From Ptiloglossa arizonensis (taxonomy: Eukaryota; Arthropoda; Insecta; Hymenoptera; Colletidae), in NCBI RefSeq assembly GCF_051014685.1, contig NW_027479300.1:95835-159834 (forward strand): a DNA stretch of 64,000 nt. Reading direction: 5' to 3'. Below, piece by piece: positions 48,464 through 61,237 of this stretch; positions within the stretch are counted from its first letter, which is position 1; each line of letters starts with the position of its first letter. Below the pieces are notes generated by a model. The model was not told where the DNA came from. It did not search any database and saw nothing but the letters and a program-made list of their open reading frames with translations. Both the position numbers and the translations under genes were made by a program.

Positions 48464-50860
48464 ATTGGTCAATCCGTTCGCGAGATATGGCAGTTTGTTG
48501 GTAAGAAACGCTTGAGATGCTCAAAATTTTCGCAGTTCTGATGCTCGACAAGCATAACGAGAACGGTCTAGGGGAAAAGTACGCATACCGTTGTAATCGG
48601 GCGAGATTCTACTTTCAGATGCAACAGAAATTTTGCGGATTGGTCAATCCGTTCGCGAGATATGGCAGTTTGTGGGTAAGAAACGCTTGAGAAACTCAAA
48701 ATTTTCGCAGTTCTGATGCTCGACAAGCATAACGAGGACGGTCTAGGGGAAAAGTACGCATACCGTTGTAATCGGGCGAGTTTCTACTTTCAGATGCAAC
48801 AGAAATTTTGCGGATTGGTCAATCCGTTCGCGAGATATGGCAGTTTGTAGGTAAGAAACGCTTGAGAAACTGAACATTTTCGCAGTTCTGATGCTCGGAA
48901 CGAATAACTAGAACGGCCTAGGGGAAAAGTACGCATTCCGTTGTAATCGGGCGAGTTTCTACTTTCAGATGCAACAGAAATTTTGCGGATTGGTCAATCC
49001 GTTCGCGCGATATGGCAGTTTGGAAGTATGAAACACTTGAGAAACACAAAATTTTCGCAGTTCTGATGCTCGAAACGAATAACTAGAACGGCCTAGGGGA
49101 AAAGTACGCATACCGTTGTAATCGGGCGACTTTCTACTTTCAGATGCAACAGAAATTTTGCGGATTGGTCAATCCGTTCGCGAGATATGGCAGTTTGGAT
49201 GTAAGAAACGCTCCAGAAACTCAAAATTTTCGCAGTTCTGATGCTCGAAACGAATAACTAGAACGGACTAGGGGAAAAGTACGCATACAGTTGTAATCGG
49301 GCGAGTTTCTACTTTCAGATGCAACAGAAATTTTGCGGATTGGTCAATCCGTTCGCGAGATATGGTGGTTTGTAGGTAAGAAACGCTTGAGAAACTCAAA
49401 ATTTTCGCAGTTCTGATGCTCGACAAGCATAACTAGAACGGTCTAGGGGAAAAGTACGCATACCGTTGTAATCGGGCGAGTTTCTACTTTCAGATGCAAC
49501 AGAAATTTTGCGGATTGGTCAATCCGTTCGCGAGATATGGCAGTTTGTAGGTAAGAAACGCTTGAGAAACTCAACATTCTCGCAGTTCTGATGCTCGAAA
49601 CGAATAACTAGAACGGCCTAGGGGAAAAGTACGCATACCGTTGTAATCGGGCGAGTTTCTACTTTCAGATGCAACAGAAATTTTGCGGGTTGGTCAATCC
49701 GTTCGCGAGATATGGCAGTTTGGAGGTAAGAAACGCTTGAGAAACTCAAAATTTTCGCAGTTCTGATGCTCGAAACGAATAACTAGAACGGACCAGGGGA
49801 AAAGTACGCATACCGTTGTAATCGGTCGAGTTTCTACTTTCAGATGCAACAGAAATTTTGCGGATTGGTCAATCCGTTCGCGCGATATGGTAGTTTGTAG
49901 GTAAGAAACGCTTGAGAAACTCAAAATTTTCGCAGTTCTGATGCTCGAAACGAATAACTAGAACGGACTAGGGGAAAAGAACGCATACCGTTGTAATCGG
50001 GCGAGTTTCTACTTTCAGATGCAACAGAAACTTTGCGGATTGGTCAATCCGTTCGCGAGATATGGCAGTTTGGAGGTAAGAAACGCTTGAGAAACTCAAA
50101 ATTTTCGCAGTTCTGATGCTCGAAACGAATAACTAGAACGGACTAGGGGAAAAGAACGCATACCGTTGTAATCGGGCGAGTTTCTACTTTCAGATGCAAC
50201 AGAAATTTTGCGGATTGGTCAATCCGTTCGCGAGATATGGCAGTTTGTAGGTAAGAAACGCTTGAGAAACTCAACATTTTCGCAGTTCTGATGCTCGAAA
50301 CGAATAACTAGAACGGGCTAGGTGAAAAGTACGCATACCGTTGTAATCGGGCGAGTTTCTACTTTCAGATGCAACAGAAACTTTGCGGATTGGTCAATCC
50401 GTTCGCGAGATATGGCAGTTTGGAGGTAAGAAACGCTTGAGAAACTCAAAATTTTCGCAGTTCTGATGCTCGAAACGAATAACTAGAACGGACCAGGGGA
50501 AAAGTACGCATACCGTTGTAATCGGTCGAGTTTCTACTTTCAGATGCAACAGAAATTTTGCGGATTGGTCAATCCGTTCGCGCGATATGGTAGTTTGTAG
50601 GTAAGAAACGCTTGAGAAACTCAAAATTTTCGCAGTTCTGATGCTCGAAACGAATAACTAGAACGGACTAGGGGAAAAGAACGCATACCGTTGTAATCGG
50701 GCGAGTTTCTACTTTCAGATGCAACAGAAACTTTGCGGATTGGTCAATCCGTTCGCGAGATATGGCAGTTTGGAGGTAAGAAACGCTTGAGAAACTCAAA
50801 ATTTTCGCAGTTCTGATGCTCGAAACGAATAACTAGAACGGACTAGGGGAAAAGTACGCA
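48464..50860. repeat. 15-monomer (2,625 bp) unit, copy 1
   Basis: Starts with TTGTTGGTAAG/GAGATGCTC, then GAGATTCTAC, AAACTGAAC/CTCGGAACG/CATTCCG, CGCGCGATATGGCAG with GAAGTATG, GGATGTAAG with CTCCAG, GGTGG, ATTCTCG, GCGGGTTGG with CGGTCGAG, then a GAACG/GTGAAAAG tetramer. Repeats from 51089. Matching ends inside the monomer at 50739 (CCGATG here, CCGTTG in copy 2). Confidence 0.85.
49689..50850. repeat. 4-monomer (700 bp) duplication inside the 15-monomer unit
   Basis: The order CGGTCGAG with GGACCAGG, CGCGCGATATGGTAG, GAACG, GGGC with GGTGAAAAG at 49689-50388 restarts at 50389 and runs to about 50850. It is also present in the second 15-monomer copy at 52314-53538, so it predates that duplication. 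Confidence 0.82.
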
Positions 50861-51088
50861 TACCGATGTAATCGGGCGAGTTTCTACTTTCAGATGCAAC
50901 AGAAATTTTGCGGATTGGTCAATCCGTTCGCGAGATATGGCAGTTTGTAGGTAAGAAACGCTTGAGAAACTCAAAATTTTCGCAGTTCTGATGCTCGAAA
51001 CGAATAACTAGAACGGCCTAGGGGAAAAGTACGCATACCGATGTAATCGGGCGAGTTTCTACTTTCAGATGCAACAGAAATTTTGCGG

Positions 51089-53485
51089 ATTGGTCAATCC
51101 GTTCGCGAGATATGGCAGTTTGTTGGTAAGAAACGCTTGAGATGCTCAAAATTTTCGCAGTTCTGATGCTCGACAAGCATAACGAGAACGGTCTAGGGGA
51201 AAAGTACGCATACCGTTGTAATCGGGCGAGATTCTACTTTCAGATGCAACAGAAATTTTGCGGATTGGTCAATCCGTTCGCGAGATATGGCAGTTTGTGG
51301 GTAAGAAACGCTTGAGAAACTCAAAATTTTCGCAGTTCTGATGCTCGACAAGCATAACGAGAACGGTCTAGGGGAAAAGTACGCATACCGTTGTAATCGG
51401 GCGAGTTTCTACTTTCAGATGCAACAGAAATTTTGCGGATTGGTCAATCCGTTCGCGAGATATGGCAGTTTGTAGGTAAGAAACGCTTGAGAAACTGAAC
51501 ATTTTCGCAGTTCTGATGCTCGGAACGAATAACTAGAACGGCCTAGGGGAAAAGTACGCATTCCGTTGTAATCGGGCGAGTTTCTACTTTCAGATGCAAC
51601 AGAAATATTGCGGATTGGTCAATCCGTTCGCGCGATATGGCAGTTTGGAAGTATGAAACACTTGAGAAACACAAAATTTTCGCAGTTCTGATGCTCGAAA
51701 CGAATAACTAGAACGGCCTAGGGGAAAAGTACGCATACCGTTGTAATCGGGCGACTTTCTACTTTCAGATGCAACAGAAATTTTGCGGATTGGTCAATCC
51801 GTTCGCGAGATATGGCAGTTTGGATGTAAGAAACGCTCCAGAAACTCAAAATTTTCGCAGTTCTGATGCTCGAAACGAATAACTAGAACGGACTAGGGGA
51901 AAAGTACGCATACAGTTGTAATCGGGCGAGTTTCTACTTTCAGATGCAACAGAAATTTTGCGGATTGGTCAATCCGTTCGCGAGATATGGTGGTTTGTAG
52001 GTAAGAAACGCTTGAGAAACTCAAAATTTTCGCAGTTCTGATGCTCGACAAGCATAACTAGAACGGTCTAGGGGAAAAGTACGCATACCGTTGTAATCGG
52101 GCGAGTTTCTACTTTCAGATGCAACAGAAATTTTGCGGATTGGTCAATCCGTTCGCGAGATATGGCAGTTTGTAGGTAAGAAACGCTTGAGAAACTCAAC
52201 ATTCTCGCAGTTCTGATGCTCGAAACGAATAACTAGAACGGCCTAGGGGAAAAGTACGCATACCGTTGTAATCGGGCGAGTTTCTACTTTCAGATGCAAC
52301 AGAAATTTTGCGGGTTGGTCAATCCGTTCGCGAGATATGGCAGTTTGGAGGTAAGAAACGCTTGAGAAACTCAAAATTTTCGCAGTTCTGATGCTCGAAA
52401 CGAATAACTAGAACGGACCAGGGGAAAAGTACGCATACCGTTGTAATCGGTCGAGTTTCTACTTTCAGATGCAACAGAAATTTTGCGGATTGGTCAATCC
52501 GTTCGCGCGATATGGTAGTTTGTAGGTAAGAAACGCTTGAGAAACTCAAAATTTTCGCAGTTCTGATGCTCGAAACGAATAACTAGAACGGACTAGGGGA
52601 AAAGAACGCATACCGTTGTAATCGGGCGAGTTTCTACTTTCAGATGCAACAGAAACTTTGCGGATTGGTCAATCCGTTCGCGAGATATGGCAGTTTGGAG
52701 GTAAGAAACGCTTGAGAAACTCAAAATTTTCGCAGTTCTGATGCTCGAAACGAATAACTAGAACGGACTAGGGGAAAAGAACGCATACCGTTGTAATCGG
52801 GCGAGTTTCTACTTTCAGATGCAACAGAAATTTTGCGGATTGGTCAATCCGTTCGCGAGATATGGCAGTTTGTAGGTAAGAAACGCTTGAGAAACTCAAC
52901 ATTTTCGCAGTTCTGATGCTCGAAACGAATAACTAGAACGGGCTAGGTGAAAAGTACGCATACCGTTGTAATCGGGCGAGTTTCTACTTTCAGATGCAAC
53001 AGAAACTTTGCGGATTGGTCAATCCGTTCGCGAGATATGGCAGTTTGGAGGTAAGAAACGCTTGAGAAACTCAAAATTTTCGCAGTTCTGATGCTCGAAA
53101 CGAATAACTAGAACGGACCAGGGGAAAAGTACGCATACCGTTGTAATCGGTCGAGTTTCTACTTTCAGATGCAACAGAAATTTTGCGGATTGGTCAATCC
53201 GTTCGCGCGATATGGTAGTTTGTAGGTAAGAAACGCTTGAGAAACTCAAAATTTTCGCAGTTCTGATGCTCGAAACGAATAACTAGAACGGACTAGGGGA
53301 AAAGAACGCATACCGTTGTAATCGGGCGAGTTTCTACTTTCAGATGCAACAGAAACTTTGCGGATTGGTCAATCCGTTCGCGAGATATGGCAGTTTGGAG
53401 GTAAGAAACGCTTGAGAAACTCAAAATTTTCGCAGTTCTGATGCTCGAAACGAATAACTAGAACGGACTAGGGGAAAAGAACGCA
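51089..53485. repeat. 15-monomer (2,625 bp) unit, copy 2
   Basis: It matches 48464-50860 at +2,625 in monomer order and private markers. Differences include AGAAATATTG near 51605 and AACGAGAACGG near 51356 where copy 1 has AACGAGGACGG. The first eight monomers also match 55114-56513 at +4,025, showing a third, partial copy. Confidence 0.85.
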
Positions 53486-53888
53486 TACCGTTGTAATCGG
53501 GCGAGTTTCTACTTTCAGATGCAACAGAAATTTTGCGGATTGGTCAATCCGTTCGCGCGATATGGTAGTTTGTAGGTAAGAAACGCTTGAGAAACTCAAA
53601 ATTTTCGCAGTTCTGATGCTCGACAAGCATAACTAGGACGGTCTAGGGGAAAAGTACGCATACCGTTGTAATCGGGCGAGTTTCTACTTTCAGATGCAAC
53701 AGAAATTTTGCGGATTGGTCAATCCGTTCGCGAGATATGGCAGTTTGGAAGTATGAAACACTTGAGAAACTCAAAATTTTCGCAGTTCTGATGCTCGACA
53801 AGCATAACTAGAACGGTCTAGGGGAAAAGTACGCATACCGTTGTAATCGGGCGAGTTTCTACTTTCAGATGCAACAGAAATTTTGCGG

Positions 53889-55113
53889 ATTGGTCAATCC
53901 GTTCGCGAGATATGGCAGTTTGTAGGTAAGAAACGCTTGAGAAACTCAAAATTTTCGCAGTTCTGATGCTCGAAACGAATAACTAGAACGGCCTAGGGGA
54001 AAAGTACGCATACCGATGTAATCGGGCGAGTTTCTACTTTCAGATGCAACAGAAATGTTGCGGATTGGTCAATCCGTTCGCGAGATATGGCAGTTTGGAA
54101 GTATGAAACACTTGAGAAACACAAAATTTTCGCAGTTCTGATGCTCGAAACGAATAACTGGAACGGCCTAGGGGAAAAGTACGCATACCGTTGTAATCGG
54201 GCGAGTTTCTACTTTCAGATGCAACAGAAATTTTACGGATTAGTCAATCCGTTCGCGAGTTATGGCAGTTTGGAGGTAAGAAACGCTTGAGAAACTCATT
54301 ATTTTCGCAGTTCTGATGCTCGACAGGCATAACTAGAACGGTCTAGGGGAAAAGTACGCATACCGTTGTAATCGGGCGAGTTTCTACTTTCAGATGCAAC
54401 AGAAATTTTGCGGATTGGTCAATCCGTTCGCGAGATATGGTGGTTTGTAGGTAAGAAACGCTTGAGAAACTCAAAATTTTCGCAGTTCTGATGCTCGACA
54501 AGCATAACTAGAACGGTCTAGGGGAAAAGTACGCATACCGTTGTAATCGGGCGAGTTTCTACTTTCAGATGCAACAGAAATTTTGCGGATTGGTCAATCC
54601 GTTCGCGAGATATGGCAGTTTGTAGGTAAGAAACGCTTGAGAAACTCAAAATTTTCGCAGTTCTGATGCTCGAAACGAATAACTAGAACGGCCTAGGGGA
54701 AAAGTACGCATACCGATGTAATCGGGCGAGTTTCTACTTTCAGATGCAACAGAAATGTTGCGGATTGGTCAATCCGTTCGCGAGATATGGCAGTTTGGAA
54801 GTATGAAACACTTGAGAAACACAAAATTTTCGCAGTTCTGATGCTCGAAACGAATAACTGGAACGGCCTAGGGGAAAAGTACGCATACCGTTGTAATCGG
54901 GCGAGTTTCTACTTTCAGATGCAACAGAAATTTTACGGATTAGTCAATCCGTTCGCGAGTTATGGCAGTTTGGAGGTAAGAAACGCTTGAGAAACTCATT
55001 ATTTTCGCAGTTCTGATGCTCGACAGGCATAACTAGAACGGTCTAGGGGAAAAGTACGCATACCGTTGTAATCGGGCGAGTTTCTACTTTCAGATGCAAC
55101 AGAAATTTTGCGG
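53889..55113. repeat. 4-monomer (700 bp) tandem duplication
   Basis: The order ACCGATG/GAAATGTTG, GAAGTATG/AACTGGAACGG/TTTTACGG, GAGTTATGG/CTCATTATT/GACAGGC, GGTGG/GACAAGC at 53889-54588 restarts at 54589 and runs to about 55113. Shared private changes TTTTACGG and CTCATTATT show the copies are recent. The same set without those changes is at 47939-48463. Confidence 0.88.
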
Positions 55114-56513
55114 ATTGGTCAATCCGTTCGCGAGATATGGCAGTTTGTAGGTAAGAAACGCTTGAGATGCTCAAAATTTTCGCAGTTCTGATGCTCGACA
55201 AGCATAACGAGAACGGTCTAGGGGAAAAGTACGCATACCGTTGTAATCGGGCGAGTTTCTACTTTCAGATGCAACAGAAATTTTGCGGATTGGTCAATCC
55301 GTTCGCGAGATATGGCAGTTTGTAGGTAAGAAACGCTTGAGAAACTCAAAATTTTCGCAGTTCTGATGCTCGACAAGCATAACGAGAACGGTCTAGGGGA
55401 AAAGTACGCATACCGTTGTAATCGGGCGAGTTTCTACTTTCAGATGCAACAGAAATTTTGCGGATTGGTCAATCCGTTCGCGAGATATGGCAGTTTGTAG
55501 GTAAGAAACGCTTGAGAAACTGAACATTTTCGCAGTTCTGATGCTCGGAACGAATAACTAGAACGGCCTAGGGGAAAAGTACGCATTCCGTTGTAATCGG
55601 GCGAGTTTCTACTTTCAGATGCAACAGAAATTTTGCGGATTGGTCAATCCGTTCGCGCGATATGGCAGTTTGGAAGTATGAAACACTTGAGAAACACAAA
55701 ATTTTCGCAGTTCTGATGCTCGAAACGAATAACTAGAACGGCCTAGGGGAAAAGTACGCATACCGTTGTAATCGGGCGACTTTCTACTTTCAGATGCAAC
55801 AGAAATTTTGCGGATTGGTCAATCCGTTCGCGAGATATGGCAGTTTGGAGGTAAGAAACGCTCCAGAAACTCAAAATTTTCGCAGTTCTGATGCTCGAAA
55901 CGAATAACTAGAACGGACTAGGGGAAAAGTACGCATACAGTTGTAATCGGGCGAGTTTCTACTTTCAGATGCAACAGAAATTTTGCGGATTGGTCAATCC
56001 GTTCGCGAGATATGGTGGTTTGTAGGTAAGAAACGCTTGAGAAACTCAAAATTTTCGCAGTTCTGATGCTCGACAAGCATAACTAGAACGGTCTAGGGGA
56101 AAAGTACGCATACCGTTGTAATCGGGCGAGTTTCTACTTTCAGATGCAACAGAAATTTTGCGGATTGGTCAATCCGTTCGCGAGATATGGCAGTTTGTAG
56201 GTAAGAAACGCTTGAGAAACTCAACATTCTCGCAGTTCTGATGCTCGAAACGAATAACTAGAACGGCCTAGGGGAAAAGTACGCATACCGTTGTAATCGG
56301 GCGAGTTTCTACTTTCAGATGCAACAGAAATTTTGCGGGTTGGTCAATCCGTTCGCGAGATATGGCAGTTTGGAGGTAAGAAACGCTTGAGAAACTCAAA
56401 ATTTTCGCAGTTCTGATGCTCGAAACGAATAACTAGAACGGACCAGGGGAAAAGTACGCATACCGTTGTAATCGGTCGAGTTTCTACTTTCAGATGCAAC
56501 AGAAATTTTGCGG
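55114..56513. repeat. Partial third copy of the 15-monomer unit (8 monomers)
   Basis: It matches 51089-52488 at +4,025: GAGATGCTC, AACGAGAACGG, CTCGGAACG/CATTCCG, CGCGCGATATGGCAG, CTCCAG, GGTGG, ATTCTCG, GCGGGTTGG/CGGTCGAG. It lacks the TTGTTGG, TTGTGGG, GAGATTC and GGATGTAAG changes, so it may represent the older state. Confidence 0.8.
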
Positions 56514-57213
56514 ATTGGTCAATCCGTTCGCGAGATATGGCAGTTTGTAGGTAAGAAACGCTTGAGAAACTCAACCTTTTCGCAGTTCTGATGCTCGAAA
56601 CGAATAACTAGAACGGCCTAGGGGAAAAGTATGCATACCATTGTAATCGGGCGAGTTTCTACTTTCAGATGCAACAGAAATTTTGCGGATTAGTCAATCC
56701 GTTCGCGAGATATGGCAGTTTGGAGGTAAGAAACGCTTGAGAAACTCAAAATTTTCGCAGTTCTGATGCTCGACAAGCATAACTAGAACGGTCTAGGGGA
56801 AAAGTACGCATACCGTTGTAATCGGGCGAGTTTCTACTTTCAGATGCAACAGAAATATTGCGGATTGGTCAATCCGTTCGCGAGATATGGCAGTTTGTAG
56901 GTAAGAAACGCTTGAGAAACTCAACATTCTCGCAGTTCTGATGCTCGAAACGAATAACTAGAACGGCCTAGGGGAAAAGTACGCATACAGTTGTAATCGG
57001 GCGAGTTTCTACTTTCAGATGCAACAGAAATTTTGCGGATTGGTCAATCCGTTCGCGAGATATGGCAGTTTGGAAGTATGAAACACTTGAGAAACACAAA
57101 ATTTTCGCAGTTCTGATGCTCGAAACGAATAACTAGAGCGGCCTAGGGGAAAAGTACGCATACCGTTGTAATCGGGCGACTTTCTACTTTCAGATGCAAC
57201 AGAAATTTTGGGG
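56514..57213. repeat. Four linking monomers
   Basis: Monomers with CAACCTTTTC/TATGCATACCATTG, GATTAGTC, AGAAATATTG with ATTCTCG and CATACAG, and GAAGTATGAAACAC with CTAGAGCGG and GCGACTTTC. Markers come from both the 15-monomer family and the 33420-33894 block. No other sequence is present. Confidence 0.75.
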
Positions 57214-59565
57214 ATTGGTCAATCCGTTCGCGAGATATGGCAGTTTGGAGGTAAGAAACGGTTGAGAAACTCAAAATTATCATAGTTCTGATGCTCGAAA
57301 CGAATAACCAGATCGGCCTAGGGGAAAAGTACCCATACCGTTGTAATCGGGCGAGTTTCTACTTTCAGATGCAACAGAAATTTTGCGGATTGGTCAATCC
57401 GTTCGCGAGATATGGCAGTTTGGAGGTAAGAAACGCTCCAGAAACTCAAAATTTTCGCAGTTCTGATGCTCGAAACGAATAACTAGAACGGACTAGGGGA
57501 AAAGTACGCATACAGTTGTAATCGGTCGAGTTTCTACTTTCAGATGCAACAGAAATTTTGCGGATTGGCCAATCCGTTCGCGAGATATGGTGGTTTGTAT
57601 GTAAGAAACGCTTGAGAAACTCAAAATTTTCGCAGTTCTGATGCTCGACAAGCATAACTAGAACGGTCTAGGGGAAAAGTACGCATACCGTTGTAATCGG
57701 GCGAGTTTCTACTTTCAGATGCAACAGAAATTTTGCGGATTGGTCAATCCGTTCGCGAGATATGGCAGTTTGTAGGTAAGAAACGCTTGAGAAACTCAAC
57801 ATTCTCGCAGTTCTGATGCTCGAAACGAATAACTAGAACGGCCTAGGGGAAAAGTACGCATACCGTTGTAATCGGGCGAGTTTCTACTTTCAGATGCAAC
57901 AGAAATTTTGCGGGTTGGTCAATCCGTTCGCGAGATACGGCAGTTTGGAGGTAAGAAACGCTTGAGAAACTCAAAATTTTCGCAGTTCTGATGCTCGAAA
58001 CGAATAACTAGAACGGACCAGGGGAAAAGTACGCATACCGTTGTAATCGGGCGACTTTCTACTTTCAGATGCAACAGAAATTTTGGGGATTGGTCAATCC
58101 GTTCGCGAGATATGGCAGTTCGGAGGTAAGAAACGGTTGAGAAACTCAAAATTATCATAGTTCTGATGCTCGAAACGAATAACCAGATCGGCCTAGGGGA
58201 AAAGTACCCATACCGTTGTAATCGGGCGAGTTTCTACTTTCAGATGCAACAGAAATTTTGCGGATTGGTCAATCCGTTCGCGAGATATGGCAGTTTGGAG
58301 GTAAGAAACGCTCCAGAAACTCAAAATTTTCGCAGTTCTGATGCTCGAAACGAATAACTAGAACGGACTAGGGGAAAAGTACGCATACAGTTGTAATCGG
58401 TCGAGTTTCTACTTTCAGATGCAACAGAAATTTTGCGGATTGGCCAATCCGTTCGCGAGATATGGTGGTTTGTATGTAAGAAACGCTTGAGAAACTCAAA
58501 ATTTTCGCAGTTCTGATGCTCGACAAGCATAACTAGAACGGTCTAGGGGAAAAGTACGCATACCGTTGTAATCGGGCGAGTTTCTACTTTCAGATGCAAC
58601 AGAAATTTTGCGGATTGGTCAATCCGTTCGCGAGATATGGCAGTTTGTAGGTAAGAAACGCTTGAGAAACTCAACATTCTCGCAGTTCTGATGCTCGAAA
58701 CGAATAACTAGAACGGCCTAGGGGAAAAGTACGCATACCGTTGTAATCGGGCGAGTTTCTACTTTCAGATGCAACAGAAATTTTGCGGGTTGGTCAATCC
58801 GTTCGCGAGATACGGCAGTTTGGAGGTAAGAAACGCTTGAGAAACTCAAAATTTTCGCAGTTCTGATGCTCGAAACGAATAACTAGAACGGACCAGGGGA
58901 AAAGTACGCATACCGTTGTAATCGGGCGACTTTCTACTTTCAGATGCAACAGAAATTTTGGGGATTGGTCAATCCGTTCGCGAGATATGGCAGTTTGGAG
59001 GTAAGAAACGGTTGAGAAACTCAAAATTATCATAGTTCTGATGCTCGAAACGAATAACCAGATCGGCCTAGGGGAAAAGTACCCATACCGTTGTAATCGG
59101 GCGAGTTTCTACTTTCAGATGCAACAGAAATTTTGCGGATTGGTCAATCCGTTCGCGAGATATGGCAGTTTGGAGGTAAGAAACGCTCCAGAAACTCAAA
59201 ATTTTCGCAGTTCTGATGCTCGAAACGAATAACTAGAACGGACTAGGGGAAAAGTACGCATACAGTTGTAATCGGGCGAGTTTCTACTTTCAGATGCAAC
59301 AGAAATTTTGCGGATTGGTCAATCCGTTCGCGAGATATGGTGGTTTGTAGGTAAGAAACGCTTGAGAAACTCAAAATTTTCGCAGTTCTGATGCTCGACA
59401 AGCATAACTAGAACGGTCTAGGGGAAAAGTACGCATACCGTTGTAATCGGGCGAGTTTCTACTTTCAGATGCAACAGAAATTTTGCGGATTGGTCAATCC
59501 GTTCGCGAGATATGGCAGTTTGTAGGTAAGAAACGCTTGAGAAACTCAACATTCTCGCAGTTCTG
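57214..59565. repeat. 5-monomer (875 bp) tandem repeat, two full copies and a partial third
   Basis: Copies start at 57214, 58089 and 58964. Each begins after TTTTGGGG and contains AAACGGTTGAG, AATTATCATAG, AACCAGATCGG and GTACCC, then CTCCAG, GGTGG, ATTCTCG and GGACCAGG monomers. Copies 1 and 2 share CGGTCGAG with TTGGCC and TTTGTATG, and GATACGG; copy 3 lacks the first three and departs at AACTAAAACGG (about 59583). Private change: TTCGGAGG at 58119-58126 in copy 2. Confidence 0.9.
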
Positions 59566-59837
59566 ATGCTCGAAACGAATAACTAAAACGGCCTAGGGGA
59601 AAAGTACGCATACCGTTGTAATCGGGCGAGTTTCTACTTTCAGATGCAACAGAAATTTTGCGGATTGGTCAATCCGTTCGCGAGATATGGCAGTTTGGAG
59701 GTAAGAAACGCTTGAGAAACTCAAAATTTTCGCAGTTCTGATGCTCGAAACGAATAACTAGAACGGACCAGGGGAAAAGTACGCATACCGTTGTAATCGG
59801 GCGGTTTCTACTTTCAGATGCAACAGAAACTTTGCGG

Positions 59838-60537
59838 ATTGGTCAATCCGTTCGCGAGATATGGCAGTTTGGAGGTAAGAAACGCTTGAGAAACTCAAAA
59901 TTTTCGCAGTTCTGATGCTCGAAACGAATAACTAGAACGGACTAGGGGAAAAGAACGCATACCGTTGTAATCGGGCGAGTTCCTACTTTCAGATGCAACA
60001 GAAACTTTGCGGATTGGTCAATCCGTTCGCGAGATATGGCAGTTTGGAGGTAAGAAACGCTTGAGAAACTCAACATTTTCGCAGTTCTGATGCTCGAAAC
60101 GAATAACTAGAACGGACTAGGGGAAAAGAACGCATACCGTTGTAATCGGGCGAGTTTCTGCTTTCAGATGCAACAGAAATTTTGCGAATTGGTCAATCCG
60201 TTCGCGAGATATGGCAGTTTGGAGGTAAGAAACGCTTGAGAAACTCAAAATTTTCGCAGTTCTGATGCTCGAAACGAATAACTAGAACGGACTAGGGGAA
60301 AAGAACGCATACCGTTGTAATCGGGCGAGTTTCTACTTTCAGATGCAACAGAAACTTTGCGGATTGGTCAATCCGTTCGCGAGATATGGCAGTTTGGAGG
60401 TAAGAAACGCTTGAGAAACTCAACATTTTCGCAGTTCTGATGCTCGAAACGAATAACTAGAACGGACTAGGGGAAAAGAACGCATACCTTTGTAATCGGG
60501 CGAGTTTCTACTTTCAGATGCAACAGAAATTTTGCGA
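59838..60537. repeat. 2-monomer (350 bp) tandem duplication
   Basis: A dimer of two GAACG types, one with AAAATTTT and AAACTT and one with ACATTTT and TTTTGCGAATTGG, occurs at 59838-60187 and 60188-60537. Private changes: GTTCCTAC and GTTTCTGC in the first, CCTTTGTAA in the second. The 1-nt deletion at 59802-59804 lies just before it. Confidence 0.85.
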
Positions 60538-61237
60538 ATTGGTCAATCCGTTCGCGAGATATGGCAGTTTGTAGGTAAGAAACGCTTGAGAAACTCAACA
60601 TTTTCGCAGTTCTGATGCTCGAAACGAATAACTAGAACGGGCTAGGTGAAAAGTACGCATACCGTTGTAATCGGGCGAGTTTCTACTTTCAGATGCAACA
60701 GAAACTTTGCGGATTGGTCAATCCGTTCGCGAGATATGGCAGTTTGGAGGTAAGAAACGCTTGAGAAACTCAAAATTTTCGCAGTTCTGATGCTCGAAAC
60801 GAATAACTAGAACGGACTAGGGGAAAAGAACGCATACCGTTGTAATCGGGCGAGTTTCTACTTTCAGATGCAACAGAAATTTTGCGGATTGGTCAATCCG
60901 TTCGCGAGATATGGCAGTTTGTAGGTAAGAAACGCTTGAGAAACTCAACATTTTCGCAGTGCTGATGCTCGACAAGCATAACTAGAACGGTCTAGGGGAA
61001 AAGTACGCATACCGTTGTAATCGGGCGAGTTTCTACTTTCAGATGCAACAGAAATTTTGCGGATTGGTCAATCCGTTCGCGAGATATTGCAGTTTGGAAG
61101 TATGAAACACTTGAGAAACTCAAAATTTTCGCAGTTCTGATGCTCGACAAGCATAACTAGAACGGTCTAGGGGAAAAGTACGCATACCGTTGCAATCGGG
61201 CGAGTTTCTACTTTCAGATGCAACAGAAATTTTGCGG
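60538..61237. repeat. Four linking monomers
   Basis: GGGC with GGTGAAAAG, GAACG, ACATTTT with AGTGCTGATG and GACAAGC, and GAAGTATG with GATATTGCAG. The first two are the tetramer type seen at 50214 and 52839. No other sequence is present. Confidence 0.75.
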
